A DNA stretch of 64,000 nucleotides from Marthasterias glacialis. Its lineage: Eukaryota; Echinodermata; Asteroidea; Forcipulatida; Asteriidae. The notes beneath the pieces were generated by a model, which searched no databases, had not been told where the DNA came from, and saw nothing but the letters and a program-made list of their open reading frames with translations. The stretch covers positions 15,410,076 through 15,474,075 of the forward strand of contig OU452229.1 in NCBI GenBank assembly GCA_911728455.2, in the 5' to 3' direction. The position numbers and the translations under genes are program-made. The stretch's first letter is position 1. Each line of letters opens with the position of its first letter. Below, in pieces: positions 40,901-54,515 of this stretch.

Positions 40901-43900
40901 TTCTATAGATAGATACATTAAAAAACTTTACTATCCCAAATTAAAACTGGCCTTTATTCAAACAGTACTGACAAAACACTAAAGAAAAAAGAATAACAAG
41001 AAAAACATTATTAAAAGGTTAGATTTAAAAGAATCGTAGAAAATGTATGTAGGCCTATATATGAAATACGGGTATTTAAAGATGTTTCTGGCGACACTAA
41101 ACACCGACTCTGTTTTGAGTTGACAAAGAGCACCTCTGACAAAATGATTATTAAATGATAGAATATAATGAAACCAGGTCATAATCAACCCAAATCAGGC
41201 GTTCTAAGACAATTTCTTAATTTTGAGGATCAGATGATTCATTCCTAAGTTGTTTCCCCCTTTAATAACGAGCAGCTGTGTAATCATAGGTGCAGATATA
41301 TTGGAGGGGGGGGGGGGTGAATGATGTACGGTTAGAACAAGTACAGCTTCCCTGCCCCAGGGTATACACAGCGATGGACTTCCTGACGTTCAGAAACAAC
41401 TCCATGAACTTCGCCCAACGAAAGAGAGAGAGAGAGAGAGAGAAGAATATCGATTAGGCCTAAGCTATGTTTCGCTAAATTATTTCAAGCATGCGTGTAA
41501 TGGCTACAGGGGGTCTTAATCTGAAAGATGTTCAGAAAGAGTGCGGTCATTTGACGAGATACCACGGGTTCTTGTCTCGATAATTCTGACATTGAGCTCC
41601 AGGCAAATGTTGAGAGAAAGTGGACACTGAGCATGGTCAGCGGTTGGGTCAAGAGACTAATATGGTACCACACTGTAAGGCAATAACTTACAGGGCTAAT
41701 ACGGCGCACTAGTGCGTGTTCACACAATTCGCTGATTAGCATGTCGCCCTAAACATTCCTTTTAATTCACGGCCAATACTTCAATAGTAGGGTTTGTGAC
41801 ACGAACAATCCGATTAGCTCCTTTGTTCGCCTACCACCAGATTAAGTATAGCGTGTGGCATTACCACCTCCAAGGTGCAATTCATAACTCGTAGGTCTAT
41901 TATTAAAAGATGTAGAAGGCAATTTGTGGGGGTCGTATCAATTTTGGACCTGATTATCCTGACGTGCCGTGCATCACTTTGTCATATCACACAGAAACAA
42001 AGAAGAAAACAGTAACCACAGTCGCAGCGTAAAAGACTTTACATTTTCTTTAAATTTCCCCTGGGGAGAAAATTTGTATCCCGGTCGACGCATTATTCGG
42101 ACGCTAGAGCTTGCAATAATTATAACCCAAATTAATGTAAAAATTACGTCTCTTAGCTTCATTCTTTTTCTAAAGGAACACTGTGAATTCTGTCTCAGTA
42201 GCTTCAACCAAGATATCTTGAAACTGAACTTAGGTCCATCTGCTCAGAAGCCCATTTTCAGCAATTCACCAGTGAGATTGCTGCTGGTTTAATCTAAACT
42301 TGAATCTGCTCTTGTTTCTAGGAGAAATTGTAAGATTGGTCGTCTTCTTTCCAAACAGCAACAATACAGACAGTGATGATTCAAGAACGATGTACCCTCT
42401 GAGGCTGGGCATTTAGTCCCTCAATCCACAGTCATTAACCTCTCATCATCTACCCTTTCAGATGCAGAACACGGCCTCCTCTCCAAGGGACTCAACTTCT
42501 GCCCCACTCCTCTCACAGTTGATCTGTTTGACCTCAGTCAGGACCTTACTGACTAAATACTGCAGAATTCGCCTCCGTGAATTCTTCCTCAACTCCCCAC
42601 CTATGAGCCGTTTTACTTCGAGAGCAAATGGGTACCACCTAAGCACTGTGTTCCATCACTCGAACCCTAAATACAGGTTATTTCACAAATGAATAGACCG
42701 TTCCGGCCAGTCAATCAAACTGTGCGCATTGACCAATTGGATCACGCCTTTTGGTCATGTGACCTGGGTCCTTTCTCTATGGTCACTCGTGCATAGTATA
42801 CGTACACAAACTAAGGTGTGTGGGCGGGGCTTGATGCAAAAGCCGGAACAGTCTATTCCAGTGATCATTCCACCCGCAGGACGCATGGCAACATCCCCAG
42901 AGAAGAATGGGAGGTGTTAAAGACTCTACGAGCACGGAAGGATGTCATCAAGCCAGCTGATAATGGCTCTGCTGTTGTTGTCATTGGCCGCCAGCAATAA
43001 CATCGAATGAAACCATCAGACAAGCCAACAACCCAATTAACTATAAACCTCTTGACACTGATCCAACACGTACCTTTTCAAAGGAGATTCAACAAACATT
43101 GGACTACACCTCTAAGAAAGCCCACAAGTTTCTCTCCCCAGTCGACTGTAGAACAGCCAGATTTTAACAGATCAAAACATCAATACATGTACTCCACTCC
43201 ACCAGCTGTCACCCCGACACTGCAAAACCAGCATAGCATACAGTCAGGCCCTCAGACTGCGACGGATTTGTTCTTATTATTCTGATTTTATCCACCACTC
43301 ACAGAAACTTAAGAAACACCTTGTTTCCCCGGGGTCACTGCTCTCCAGCAGTCCATCAAGCGATCCAGAAAGTCAAGGCTTGTTCTAGAAGAGAAGTCGG
43401 TACTTGCAAGAGGACCTAAACGACGGCAGAGTTTCAAGGGGAAGAAAGTTCCCTTTCCAAACCTCGCTTCCTCCCATTCGTAAAATAACCAGTTCTAACC
43501 ATCTCATTGTTCACACATCAGATCAACTTCAACGTGCCGTGCAGAAAGAACCCATAATTGAACACAGACGCCCACCCAGTCTCAGGGATATCATTGTATG
43601 GGCAGAATTCACCTAGCACGGTAATCATAGTGTTAATTCCCCCACACCATCACAGGGAACTTTCAGGAGCTCCAACACTTTAAAATGCATCATCTGTAGA
43701 CAACACATCCGGGAGTCGGATTCTTTCACCAGCCATGCAGGTGGTACCTACCACCCATAAGACAAGGGGCCATGCCACCTGCACCACCACGAATCTCATC
43801 TAATGTCCTGCAAAGTTTATGGTGTTCAATGTAAAGGTGAAACAAGAACTACACCCAACAAAAGGCGTTTCTATGGTCACAGATCCACAGTCGACACTCA

Positions 43901-46900
43901 GAACCTATAGATACACCTGTCGGACATCACTTCAATCTACCTAATCACTCTATTTCTGACATGATTTTACAGGGCATTGAGGCACTGGGTTACCACAGAG
44001 AGACTATTCGTCCGAGTAGAGAGGCGCCTCCACACAATTCAACCTCATGGTCTGAACATCCAAGTAGGAAATGATTAACTATTTTTTGCCTCTGCCTTCT
44101 CCTTGTTCCACAGATATCCCCGTTTTAAAAATTTGTCTCGTTCACTAATTAGTTATCTTTTCCCACCTTTGATGTTGTCTTTTGTGTTTCAAACATCCTG
44201 GGCTTAAACCAGCCTCTTCCCTCTACAGCCCCCCTCCCCCTTTTCTCCCTCTCCATTGTTCATCCCTTGCATCTTCCGCTTTCTGCCTCTTTCTTTTCAC
44301 TTCTTTCTACTTGGCTGCTTCTGCAATAATGTACTTATGTGTGTTGCGTTGTGTTGTCATTTTGCCTTTGAGAAAGACTCTGCTAGGGTCCAAACGTGAG
44401 GTTATTAAAAAAACATTCCAAACTAATCTAGGGGGCCATCCCTCACGCAGTGGTTTTGGTTCAATGACTGTTAACGACAATCATGCCATGGGATGAACTA
44501 TACTTCTTTGTAATCGCTTTCCCAAGTCGCTTGTGGGGGGGAAAAAATGAATGGTAAACTTGGACCCATTATGGTTCCAGGATAAACATGAAGTGTACGT
44601 GAAATTATTCCACCAGAAGGCAAACGTCACCAGTGTTATTCAAGCCTCTTCAATCAATGATGGGGAACCACAACAGAAGGGCCCACATTATATTAAACTT
44701 CAATTTCATTTAGGAGGTCCATACATTTATTTTACTTGCGGACTAAAATTAACCGATACAAAACCTAACAGGCTTCAATTTATGATGATTATAATAATAT
44801 TGTTTTCTGCCAGCACAAAAAAGGCTGAATATTCAACATTTAATCCCTGCTTTAATTTAGGCATAGCTGTAGGTCCTAAAGGGCTTCAAAATACGATAAC
44901 AAAATGAATACGTTTTGAATAATAGGTCCATTCTTTCTGGACGGGGAATTAGAGTCAACGCCGTTGGTCACAACACTACTTAGAGCCAATAATTTGACGG
45001 ACAAACATGATGTATTTTCCTACTATACTAGTATTGAGTACAGTTATATATATATATATATATATATATTAATTTAACTTAAGGTATAACTAGTTGATGC
45101 CTTGTTTAGGGTAAACAGTATTGCTTTAGAGGTCAACGTAAAGACACACCCTTGAACCTTTCAGATATATGAGCTCGAGCATAAAACAACCTATTACCAG
45201 ACATTGGAATAACGCATATCTGAAACAAAATTGAAAACCAAGCAACCCCCCCCCCCTTAAAAAAAGAAAGAATTAAATCAGCCTTTTGCATAAAACGGAA
45301 AAATCGAAAATGTATACACATACACCTTTGAAAACAGCAGGAAACGTGCAGTTTTCTCGTGTAGTCCATAAGGGTTTTTAATTTCTATGAATCGCAATGA
45401 AATCAAACACAAACAAAACATACAAAAGTACAAACTTTCCTCTCGAGACATTTCATTAACTACCCGATTTCCTTATTCGCCACAATCGGAAAAAATGACT
45501 TTTTAAAGAGTAATTCCCAATTGGTCAATGCGGTCCGACCGTAGGGGACGACCAGGGACCTTTTCTTAAAAACCCTCCCATGCATCTAGTCATGCATCTT
45601 TTTGGTACTGATGTAGTGTGGATTGCTGTTTTTCCTCCACCTAGCCCATGAATTATAAAATCCCATCACGACGAAACGTACACTTCACAATCCGTCAGCA
45701 GTTGTCTCTCATGGGAAAGGGTTGGTTGTTTTTTTGCTATCTGGTCACATGTGCAGTCATAAGCCGGTTTCAGTTGCACTCCACCCAAGATGATTCCGGC
45801 AGCAGTCTTTGCACTTTTGTTTAAAGGTGATAAGGTAATGATAAAAAATATGTAATAATTATGAAAGCTTAATTTCTATAAAACTGGTAGTGTACTGAAA
45901 CAAAGTTTTGTCTGAAGTACTGCTACGTGTGTTAAAAATCGTCCTCTGAAAACAAGTTTTTAGGTCGTTTTGGCATCATCGAAAAAATGCACATACGAAC
46001 TCGCATGATATCCCTAATAAAACGTAAACCGCTGTTCCCGGTTTGTTTTTCATTCTCGAAAAAAGGACCATTACTAATTGATTACACGTTCACATACTGG
46101 TAATTGATGTTAATTGAAAAACACAGGATATGAATGAATGCCTTCTTCCCCAAACCAATGACGCTTTGAACTATCTTCGCGTATTGCAGCACATCAACCC
46201 CGGTAATTTGATTCCTGAGGGGAAATTCCACTATTCCTGAGAAAAGAGCATATCCATTTATAAAAAAATAAAAAATATATAAAAAATCAGACTGTCGCAT
46301 GGGAACTTTTGCGAAAGTGACAGAGGCCATGCCCCCTTGTAAATTCAGGACTAGTCTAAAATGCGGAACTGATTGTAGGCCTACTGGACAAAATTACCGT
46401 ATCACATTTTTACTAAAACAAGAGGAAATCATGAATGTGAAAGATAAATGTGTTGTTAGTTATTGAATTTTACATACCATTATCAGATTAAGACAAACAA
46501 ACAAACAAACAAACAAACAAACAAACAAACAAACAAACAAACAAACAAACAAACAAACAAACATACATACAAACAAACAAACAACCCAACAAACAAACAA
46601 ACAAACAAACAAACAACCAACCAACAAACAAACAAACAAACAAACAACCCAACAAACATTCAAACAAACAAACAAACAAACAAACAAATAAACAAACAAA
46701 CAAACAAACAAACAACCCAACAAACAAACAAACAAACAAACAAAAAAACAAACAAACAAACAAACAAACAAACAAACAAACAAACAAACAACCCAACACA
46801 CAAACAAAAAAACACACAAAAAACGTTTATTTATATTTCAACTCCAACAAACATGTAACGCGTTAACATCAAAATGACTTCACGGTTTTAATATATAAAG

Positions 46901-49900
46901 CGAAGACCTTGCCGTTCATCTTGGTTTCTCAATATATCTAAAACCATCAACGTCAAATAAAACAAGAGATTTGACAAGTCGAAGCCGTTCATTCGACATG
47001 TTTAACATTACGGGCGAAGTGTTGTCGATAACTTTTCGCACTATTTCGACCCGAACGTTGACAGGCTGAGAGGATCTTCTTGTCGCCAATTTTTAACCAG
47101 CTTGAAGGCGGACGGATGAGCCGCTTATTTTCTTTGGGTCACTTCCTTTGGCAACGTAAAGCAAGAAACTATTTTGTACAGTTCAGCAATAGAGTAAGGA
47201 TGGTCGGGTACGAACATTGATGGACTGGGCTTGTGACCAACGAATCGACTTTTTGTCAAGTCGGCACTTGAGGCTTCTGCTACGGCATCAACTGTGCTCA
47301 ACAGCTGTTTCTCAACGTAATGAAAACATGCAAAATGTCTTATGAGTGTAACACCGGATGAGCAGAATTTTCGTGTAGACAGAGAAGTCCCAGACTGACC
47401 TTAATAGGTTAAAATTGACAATGGACAAGGAGCCAAGAAATAACAATTTCGTCCAACAACCGAGCCGCAGTTTGTAACACTTTCTTTAGAAATGCTGTAC
47501 ACATAATGTGTTAAGCATGAGCAACTTGATGGATGTGTTAAACAGGATTCACATGGCGTAACAAACGTTGTTTTGATGGGGTTTCTTAAATTGGAAAGCC
47601 AAGTCGCTAGTCTAAACAGACAATGTCTTATTCCACGCCCCTTTGACTGAAAGTAGTTCAAGTCCTTGATTCTACCAACAACAAAATAATTGCACTTGGG
47701 GAGCCAGCCGTTCGAAAGAGCGATCGAACCCTATATAGTGCAAGGAACTAGTAGGCAGGTAGGCAGGACCAATAAAAATGCACACGATATAGACATTACA
47801 GTCAACGTGTTATCACTACTAGTACTATCCTCAAGTTTGATCGCTGCCGCTTGGTTACGTTTCATCACCGCTGCAATGCTGTAAACATTCGCAACTCCCT
47901 GACATTAATGAAATCAACGCTTGTCTTATTACTTGGTTTAATAAATGCAATCTCGGACATTCGTCTCACAGAAACATTGCAGAATCGACGCCGGTTGCAT
48001 ATTTTGATAGGGGAAATTTCGCACCAATAAAAATCCCTCTTACATTACATCGTGAGGCCAAAAAAGGCAGGTTGCCATCTTATACTTTTGACTGATTTGT
48101 CTTATTTCCCTCACACATCAAGAAGCTACTATGTCAACAATGAGTGGCCTAATAAATACAAATGCTAAGGCGGTTTAGTCTCCGCATTATCCCCTAACAA
48201 GATCAGAGTCCCTTTTGGTAAAGTTTCAGTTTTTTCTGCCTACCCTAATGTTCAATTAACAGAACCGCATAAAAAAATACCAAAGAAACACAAAACCCAG
48301 AAGCACATATCACAGGCTTTTATAACGAAGAAAGTTAGATGCAACTGACATAGCTGGCACGAGCCTGTATCGTTATTATACAAAATGCTTTTTCTTTGTG
48401 GTATTCGCGCAAATCTGGTGTAATTTCAGAATCATCGTGTGAAGAAGCTGACTGATATGATCTAAGCTTACGTCTGAATCATTTATAGGAGTCTACAAGA
48501 GCTGGGATGCACTCGCTAAGGGGCCGCACAAATCTGCTCAACATAAGAAGAAGTTGCATTTTTTAAATCAGCTTTTAATAATGGCCTTGCTCTCTATATA
48601 TTATGGGTGATTAAGGACAAAGTACTGGTCGCAAGCTGTTTTGAAAGTATGAAGAAGAAGGGGATGACTAGAAAGTTGCATACTTGTCTGTAGAGAGTGC
48701 ATTCTGATGTAATTCACCCAGGGGTATAAGTGGGTACCTGTGAGGGTAGAGGTTGATATTGTGTTTGAAAAAGCATCCGGAGCGCCACGGCAGCTCGGGG
48801 CTGTATACTCCGCAGGGAGCTGAGAAAGATTACAGGAATGTTACTGGCCCAATGACTAGGGCGCTAATGTCAAGTGCATTGAGACATTAATGTGAAATGC
48901 GCTATATAAGAACAAGTTATTATTATTTGTTTTTAATCTTTTTTTATTATTAATTCACACAAAAAGGGACAGAGATGCAGTTTGGCCTTGGAAGCTAGAG
49001 TTTGTTCCAATCTGTCAGTAAGGTCTGACTTCACTACGACCTCGGAGCAAAGGCTTGCTCGGCACTGTGCAATAATGGCTGCAATCCCCCTCGTACGCGG
49101 AACGTCGATCAGCAAATTAGCTTTCAACCCGCACTAATTTTGAGCCCCATTTTGCAAATCGCCATTCACTGGGGAAAAGACATGCCCAATTCCTATGGAG
49201 ACATCTTTAGCCCGTTTATGACGCTGCATGCTGGTTTGTTTGAACAAAAACTAGTTTTCGTTCGTCTTTAATAAAACAGTCACAATGGGAGACGCTGGGT
49301 GGCAGCAGACTTTACCAGGTAAATTTCCACTGTTTGCATAGTTATGAGCATGCGCACATTTCAGAGAACGATGGATTTACCTGGTAAGTCTGCTGCCACC
49401 TAGTGTCCCCAAAAGTCTCCAATTGCAGGGATGCGACGTTGTATAAAGTTTTGTAAGCCTTATTAACCGTGTTGTTATGGACTAAAATGGAACAGGTGTA
49501 CTCATACCAGTGTACGACAGATGCAATGAGCAGTTAGTTGGTTGACATTTTAAACCCACTACATGTAACATCGATTTAGGAAATTTTAGTTTGAATGTTT
49601 TCAAGCTTGAACCATCATGTCACAATGTACATTGTCATTATTCCCCTTGCTTTTTGTTTGATTCTAAAAACTGCAGCTTTCGAAGCAATTTACGCCATTC
49701 AACCTTCATGAAAATAATTTCTTTTTATTCCCATTTTTTTGGTGAAAAACCGCTGTGTTAAAAAAATTGTACGTTGGATGGACTACGTAAAGTTGAGAGA
49801 TTATTTTTATCCCAATTGCTCATTGCCTGGAAATACTGATTTACTAAATCCCATCCGTTCTATCGAAAATAAATTTATCAAAGGCTGCAAGTCTGGATTT

Positions 49901-50546
49901 TCTTAAAAGAAAAGTCCCCTATTTCCCTAGGGCAATATACCAAAAATAGAACTTTATAACCTAGGATAGTAAACGAATCTGACATAACACTTTAGGGCTA
50001 ACAAAGACATACAATGTTTGTCCGCTTATGAAAACAAAAACAAAAACGGCGTCATCATCGCTTTGCACGCAACAATACACAAGCATGACGCTGCACTTAA
50101 ATGTTTGTTAATGTTCATGAAAACTTAATGTACCGTACCATGAATCACATTCAGAGAGATTCACCAGACACGAAAAAAAAACCTATGTAAAGACTATTCC
50201 AGACTTCATCAATCACCAGCAGCCATCATTTAAGCATCAACAGTTAATGTTTTAACTTCATGCATGTTTTATTAATGTAAAACACTGACGTATTGCTATA
50301 TTATATATGTGATCCATTACCTATGTGATCCAAACGTTGACTGTACAGACAATTAAAGTGATGTCTTCCATTCACATATGCCAAGATGTCTTTAACTTGT
50401 TTAAGGAAATCTGAAACACTTTGATTAGGTACGGCTTGGAAATTGGCAACTTGCAAAAGCTGACTTTTGCTTCTGATTATACATACATCAGTCAAATGAC
50501 GCATCCGGAAATATTTGGAGGTGAAGAAAAAAATATCTTCGACGTT

Positions 50547-50594
<48 letters not shown>

Positions 50595-53500
50595 TGCAAT
50601 GAAATCAGATGCTGTTTTGATCACACACAGATTCTACAAATCTGAAGAAAGCATTCACGAGAAACAACTTTGGGTTGAATATTACCCTATATATAACAAC
50701 GATAAAGGTTGTTTCAGCGTATCGCATAAAGAAAACACAGAAAAAAAGCACATCGAACAAAAGTCATCAAACGCAGCACTGACAAATAGCCACATTAAAC
50801 TGAATATTTTCAAGCTGCAAATGGTGTCGGTAACAACTACCCTTTTCCCAGGGCTTGATTTGCAAGTAATTGACGAAGGGCATCTGTCACGACAACTTTC
50901 CTCCTAAGGAAATAATAGACCGTAAGTTACCGAACTTAATAAAGGCACCTCGGATCCAGACGCGATCTGCATAATATGGTGTTTAGCATAGTTAGAAATG
51001 ATGTATATCAACACCTGTTCAACAAGAAGGCGTTCTTGCGAATAGTGCTGCAGACTGTTTCTGTATGCTTACTTTGGTTTTGAAAACATTTGAAACAATA
51101 TATGGTGTCGAGAATATGTAACCTACTATTTGTCATTCATATTTGGAAGTCGCATTAAAAACTATGAATGAACATAAAGTTCGCTACAAAAACAAAACAT
51201 TCAGAGCAACAAGACAACGAAAGGGAATAATAAAACACCGCTACGCCTTCGCTTCGCGTGAACTCAACAATCTCAGTCGAGCCAGTATCCATGGTGACAC
51301 GTTCACAATAAGTTGGTGTTCAGTTTTCCTCTCGACTCTCATTTGTCAACGTCACAACTCGTTCCGCAAATGTGTGGCGCACGAACATGTTCCCCAGCAT
51401 TGTAACACCTGCATGCGGCCATTAATTTAAACCTTCCTGTAACTACCCGTATCTAGCTTTTATTGACAGTCCTGTATCTGCATTACAGGAAAGTAAAGGA
51501 GACAGGTTGAGTCGCACGCTTTGGAAAGCACACGATCGGCGGGAACAGCTAGAAAATCAACCGAGTTCCGGTTACTATGGTTACTCGCTGTGATGTTTCC
51601 CTTACTGGAGGCGAGACTTAAAACGGCAACCAACCAAACCACGACTTTTCTTAAAACACAAGACGGTGGAGGGCAAGTGGATTACCGCGGTGCTTCTGTA
51701 AACTGTAGTACCGCGAAGAGGACGTCTTCGAAAAGGCGAACGAAAAATAAATCTCTCTTCGCCCGTAGATAATATACAAACCCGGGGGGAATTAGGTTTG
51801 GAAAATGGTGGTATTGGATTTATAACCCCTTCGTTGAAGCATAGAGCTGAAGAGTGCCGCTGTATTACTTATGGAGTCATTTAAATGATTCACATAAATC
51901 CCATCGGATATACAAACCACGTTATCGTTAACGTTGTATGAAAAACTATTAATGATGATGGATAACTGGGGTCAGTATGTCTGTGATCAGGGTCGAGGGA
52001 AAATCATGAACCAACTTTGACGAGAAAAATAATCAAGAGATTGACGGGATCCATTAAAGGGTTAAGTAAAAATAAACACAATTGACTGACAAATCGTACT
52101 CAAAAGCACTATGCCTGCTTTTTAAATTATCATCCAGAATTGGACAGGAGCTGAACAAATATTTCGTTTCGCTTTAATTTGTTTGTTTGATCACGGATCC
52201 TCTCTACCCAGGCAAGCCAAGGGAAATATATTTTATCTGGACATCAAAGAAGACCTCCCTGGGACCTTTGGTTTTGCTTTTTGATGTGTGTAATCTATGG
52301 GACATATCTTCTGTTCTTCCGGCGTTGATTACGGGCCTTCGATATGCTTGATTAGTCTACTCCACGGGCAGGAGTGTTTAATCATGCCGAGTGAATGGGA
52401 GTGATTCCATGAATAAACCAAGAGTAAAAGGGCCAAGCGGTCTAGGGCAACACCTAAACCTTCATGGTAGATCCAAGTAGTTGATAATATTACGGCCTCA
52501 TGAGAATTTATTAAACGCTGCCGGATGGCACCACCATTACGACGGTGAAGTTTCACAACAGCCCGGTTAGATATTTTTGTTAGCGGGTTGTTTAATACAA
52601 CTATAAGCAACGCGCTTCATTAATCACAACTGAAGTTGCACACCATGATTAAGAAACAGTCTCACTCTTTTATTGATGTTAATGTATAAAACATGGAACA
52701 GTAATTACCAGCTTGATTGTAAAAACCGCTAAAATGAACAAACCACATGAAGCACAGTGATTTAGTGGTACTCAAAAGAATGACTTCGCACCAAACTAAC
52801 GAACTTGTATCACTTTTGTAAATCTTTAATCCAAGGAAATCATGGTACCTGGAATGCTGCCACTTTATACTGAAAGTATGTATATAATGGCTTCATTTTT
52901 TCAGAGTTTTATGATATGTTGCCTGACATGTATACAATGAGGTTAGCGTTCAAAGAAAAGAAATAATGAAGACAACGCAACGTCGTATAAATGAGGTACT
53001 TCAGCTGTAGGACTACAATAGTCCCAAGTTACTCTGTCCAACTTCTCTATAATATCACTCTTCAAGTTTGCCTCCATATCATGGACCCTCTTTCACTCCG
53101 TTATATATGTTTCCCAATGCTCACAAAGAAACGACAGTGGAGCATACTGTCTGTAACGTTAAAGATGCTAGGTCCGATTTTGCCAACTTGAATCGATTTT
53201 GTTTATTCAAATTTTAAATACCTTCAAAAAAGTTATAAGCTTTCATTTAAATTATAGCACGAAACAAATCTTATTACACAACACAAATCTGCCAATGATA
53301 AGTGGATATTTGTTTAAAAACTAAAAATGAGTTTTTGTCGGGATCCCGCCACTATGTCACATCTATCAACCATGTACAAATTACTTTTCAATCATACGTG
53401 TATTTCATGTATTTTGTGCATTATCCGTGGCATATACGAAAGTTGTTATAATGTTTCTCGTTCTGAAACAGCCATAATCTGTCAAAAATTCATTCAGATA

Positions 53501-54483
53501 AAAACATTCTTTTGAAACATTCCTTTCGGTGAAAATCGGGCCATGCAACTTTAAGGGGAAATCTTGTCCGGATGGAGATTATTATCAAACACGAATGCAA
53601 TCACCATGACGATTGTATTCTAGAATTAAATCAAAGGGAAAAAGGGGTCTCAAATCGGAGCAACGGGGCGTATCTGGTTGCAAAATCTGGCCCATTCCGA
53701 TGGCTATCAACTCGGAGTAAATCCCTGATGACAACGCCTGAAAAAATGACCGGAACAGTCAGACTCAAATTCGACTCAAATAGCATTAGGGATCAGCCAA
53801 TGTGCTATATTCTTATGGCATGCGTCTAGATCGAATCTCATATGAACAACCTCTGGTAATTGATTTTGCATCACAGTCCCTGCTCGAGTAAGAGAACTTT
53901 ATCTCATAAAATCTTGTTCCAAAAAGAGATTATACGTGCGGTATTTAGAGTTTTGGAGAGCACATTCATTTCCAACATTCATTCTTTACGTGACAGACCT
54001 TAAGGTAGACCTTTGACAGTTTCAATGTAACATTTCTCCAGAGAAAAAAAAACATCTCAGGAGTACATCTGTTATTCCATTCTTGTAAGTTTGTTTATTT
54101 ACGCTGCCTTGCGTGACACGGTGATTGGTACCAGTAGATATTAGCACCAACTTCATGTCATTCCAAGCGCCTAGCTTACTCTATCATTCGAAGCAAAACA
54201 AATTCAGTTATCTTTGTTATTTTTTTCTAGACATTATTATTGTTATTAAAAAAATAAAAAATAAATAAAACGAAAACATCATCAGTGTATACATTTTTCA
54301 TATTAAGCCTCACAAAGCATATAAAAACTCCCAAAAACAGAAACATTCACATTTTATTGAATTTTGATTAGTCTGGATTAAGCCGTTTTCGGGAAAACTG
54401 AAATCACGTCAAGTCAGAACAGTAGAGCATTTACAATTTTCTTCAGTCGTTATTTTTATGAAATGTTCGAACGATACCGTCAC

Positions 54484-54515
<32 letters not shown>

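Larger units (their letters stand above)
42240..44420 (+). mobile_element. Penelope-like retroelement, broken copy with GIY-YIG endonuclease remnant
   Basis: Plus-strand fragments match Penelope-like element order: an N-terminal segment with [19 protein letters not shown] (about 42455-42515), then [15 protein letters not shown] (about 42935-42985) and a [20 protein letters not shown] stretch, thumb-like [20 protein letters not shown] and [13 protein letters not shown] (about 43505-43615), a CIIC cysteine pair, and a GIY-YIG-type tail with [13 protein letters not shown] and HGLNIQVGN (to about 44070). A hammerhead-like hairpin sits at 44365-44400. The copy is clearly broken in several places and the central reverse-transcriptase palm is not recognisable. 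A 166-bp MITE has inserted at 42692-42857. It looks old. Confidence 0.85.

Noticed and set aside
42240-44420. LTR retrotransposon or retrovirus remnant
   Set aside because: No gag, protease, integrase or LTR features. The ADKGSAVVV-type segment and GIY-YIG tail point to a Penelope-like element.
44551-44907. 118-codon plus-strand frame after the Penelope-like element
   Set aside because: No match to Penelope-like proteins or other families that I can see; composition is ordinary for AT-rich DNA.
46493-46823. CRISPR array
   Set aside because: The regular spacing is a simple tetranucleotide repeat with no unique spacers, in an intron of an animal gene.
46460-46858. Long open frames on both strands (up to about 130 codons) rich in K-Q-T-N or C-L-F-V
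   Set aside because: They are the translation of the ACAA tetranucleotide array in several frames; no protein family or start context supports them. The same applies to 1766-2183.
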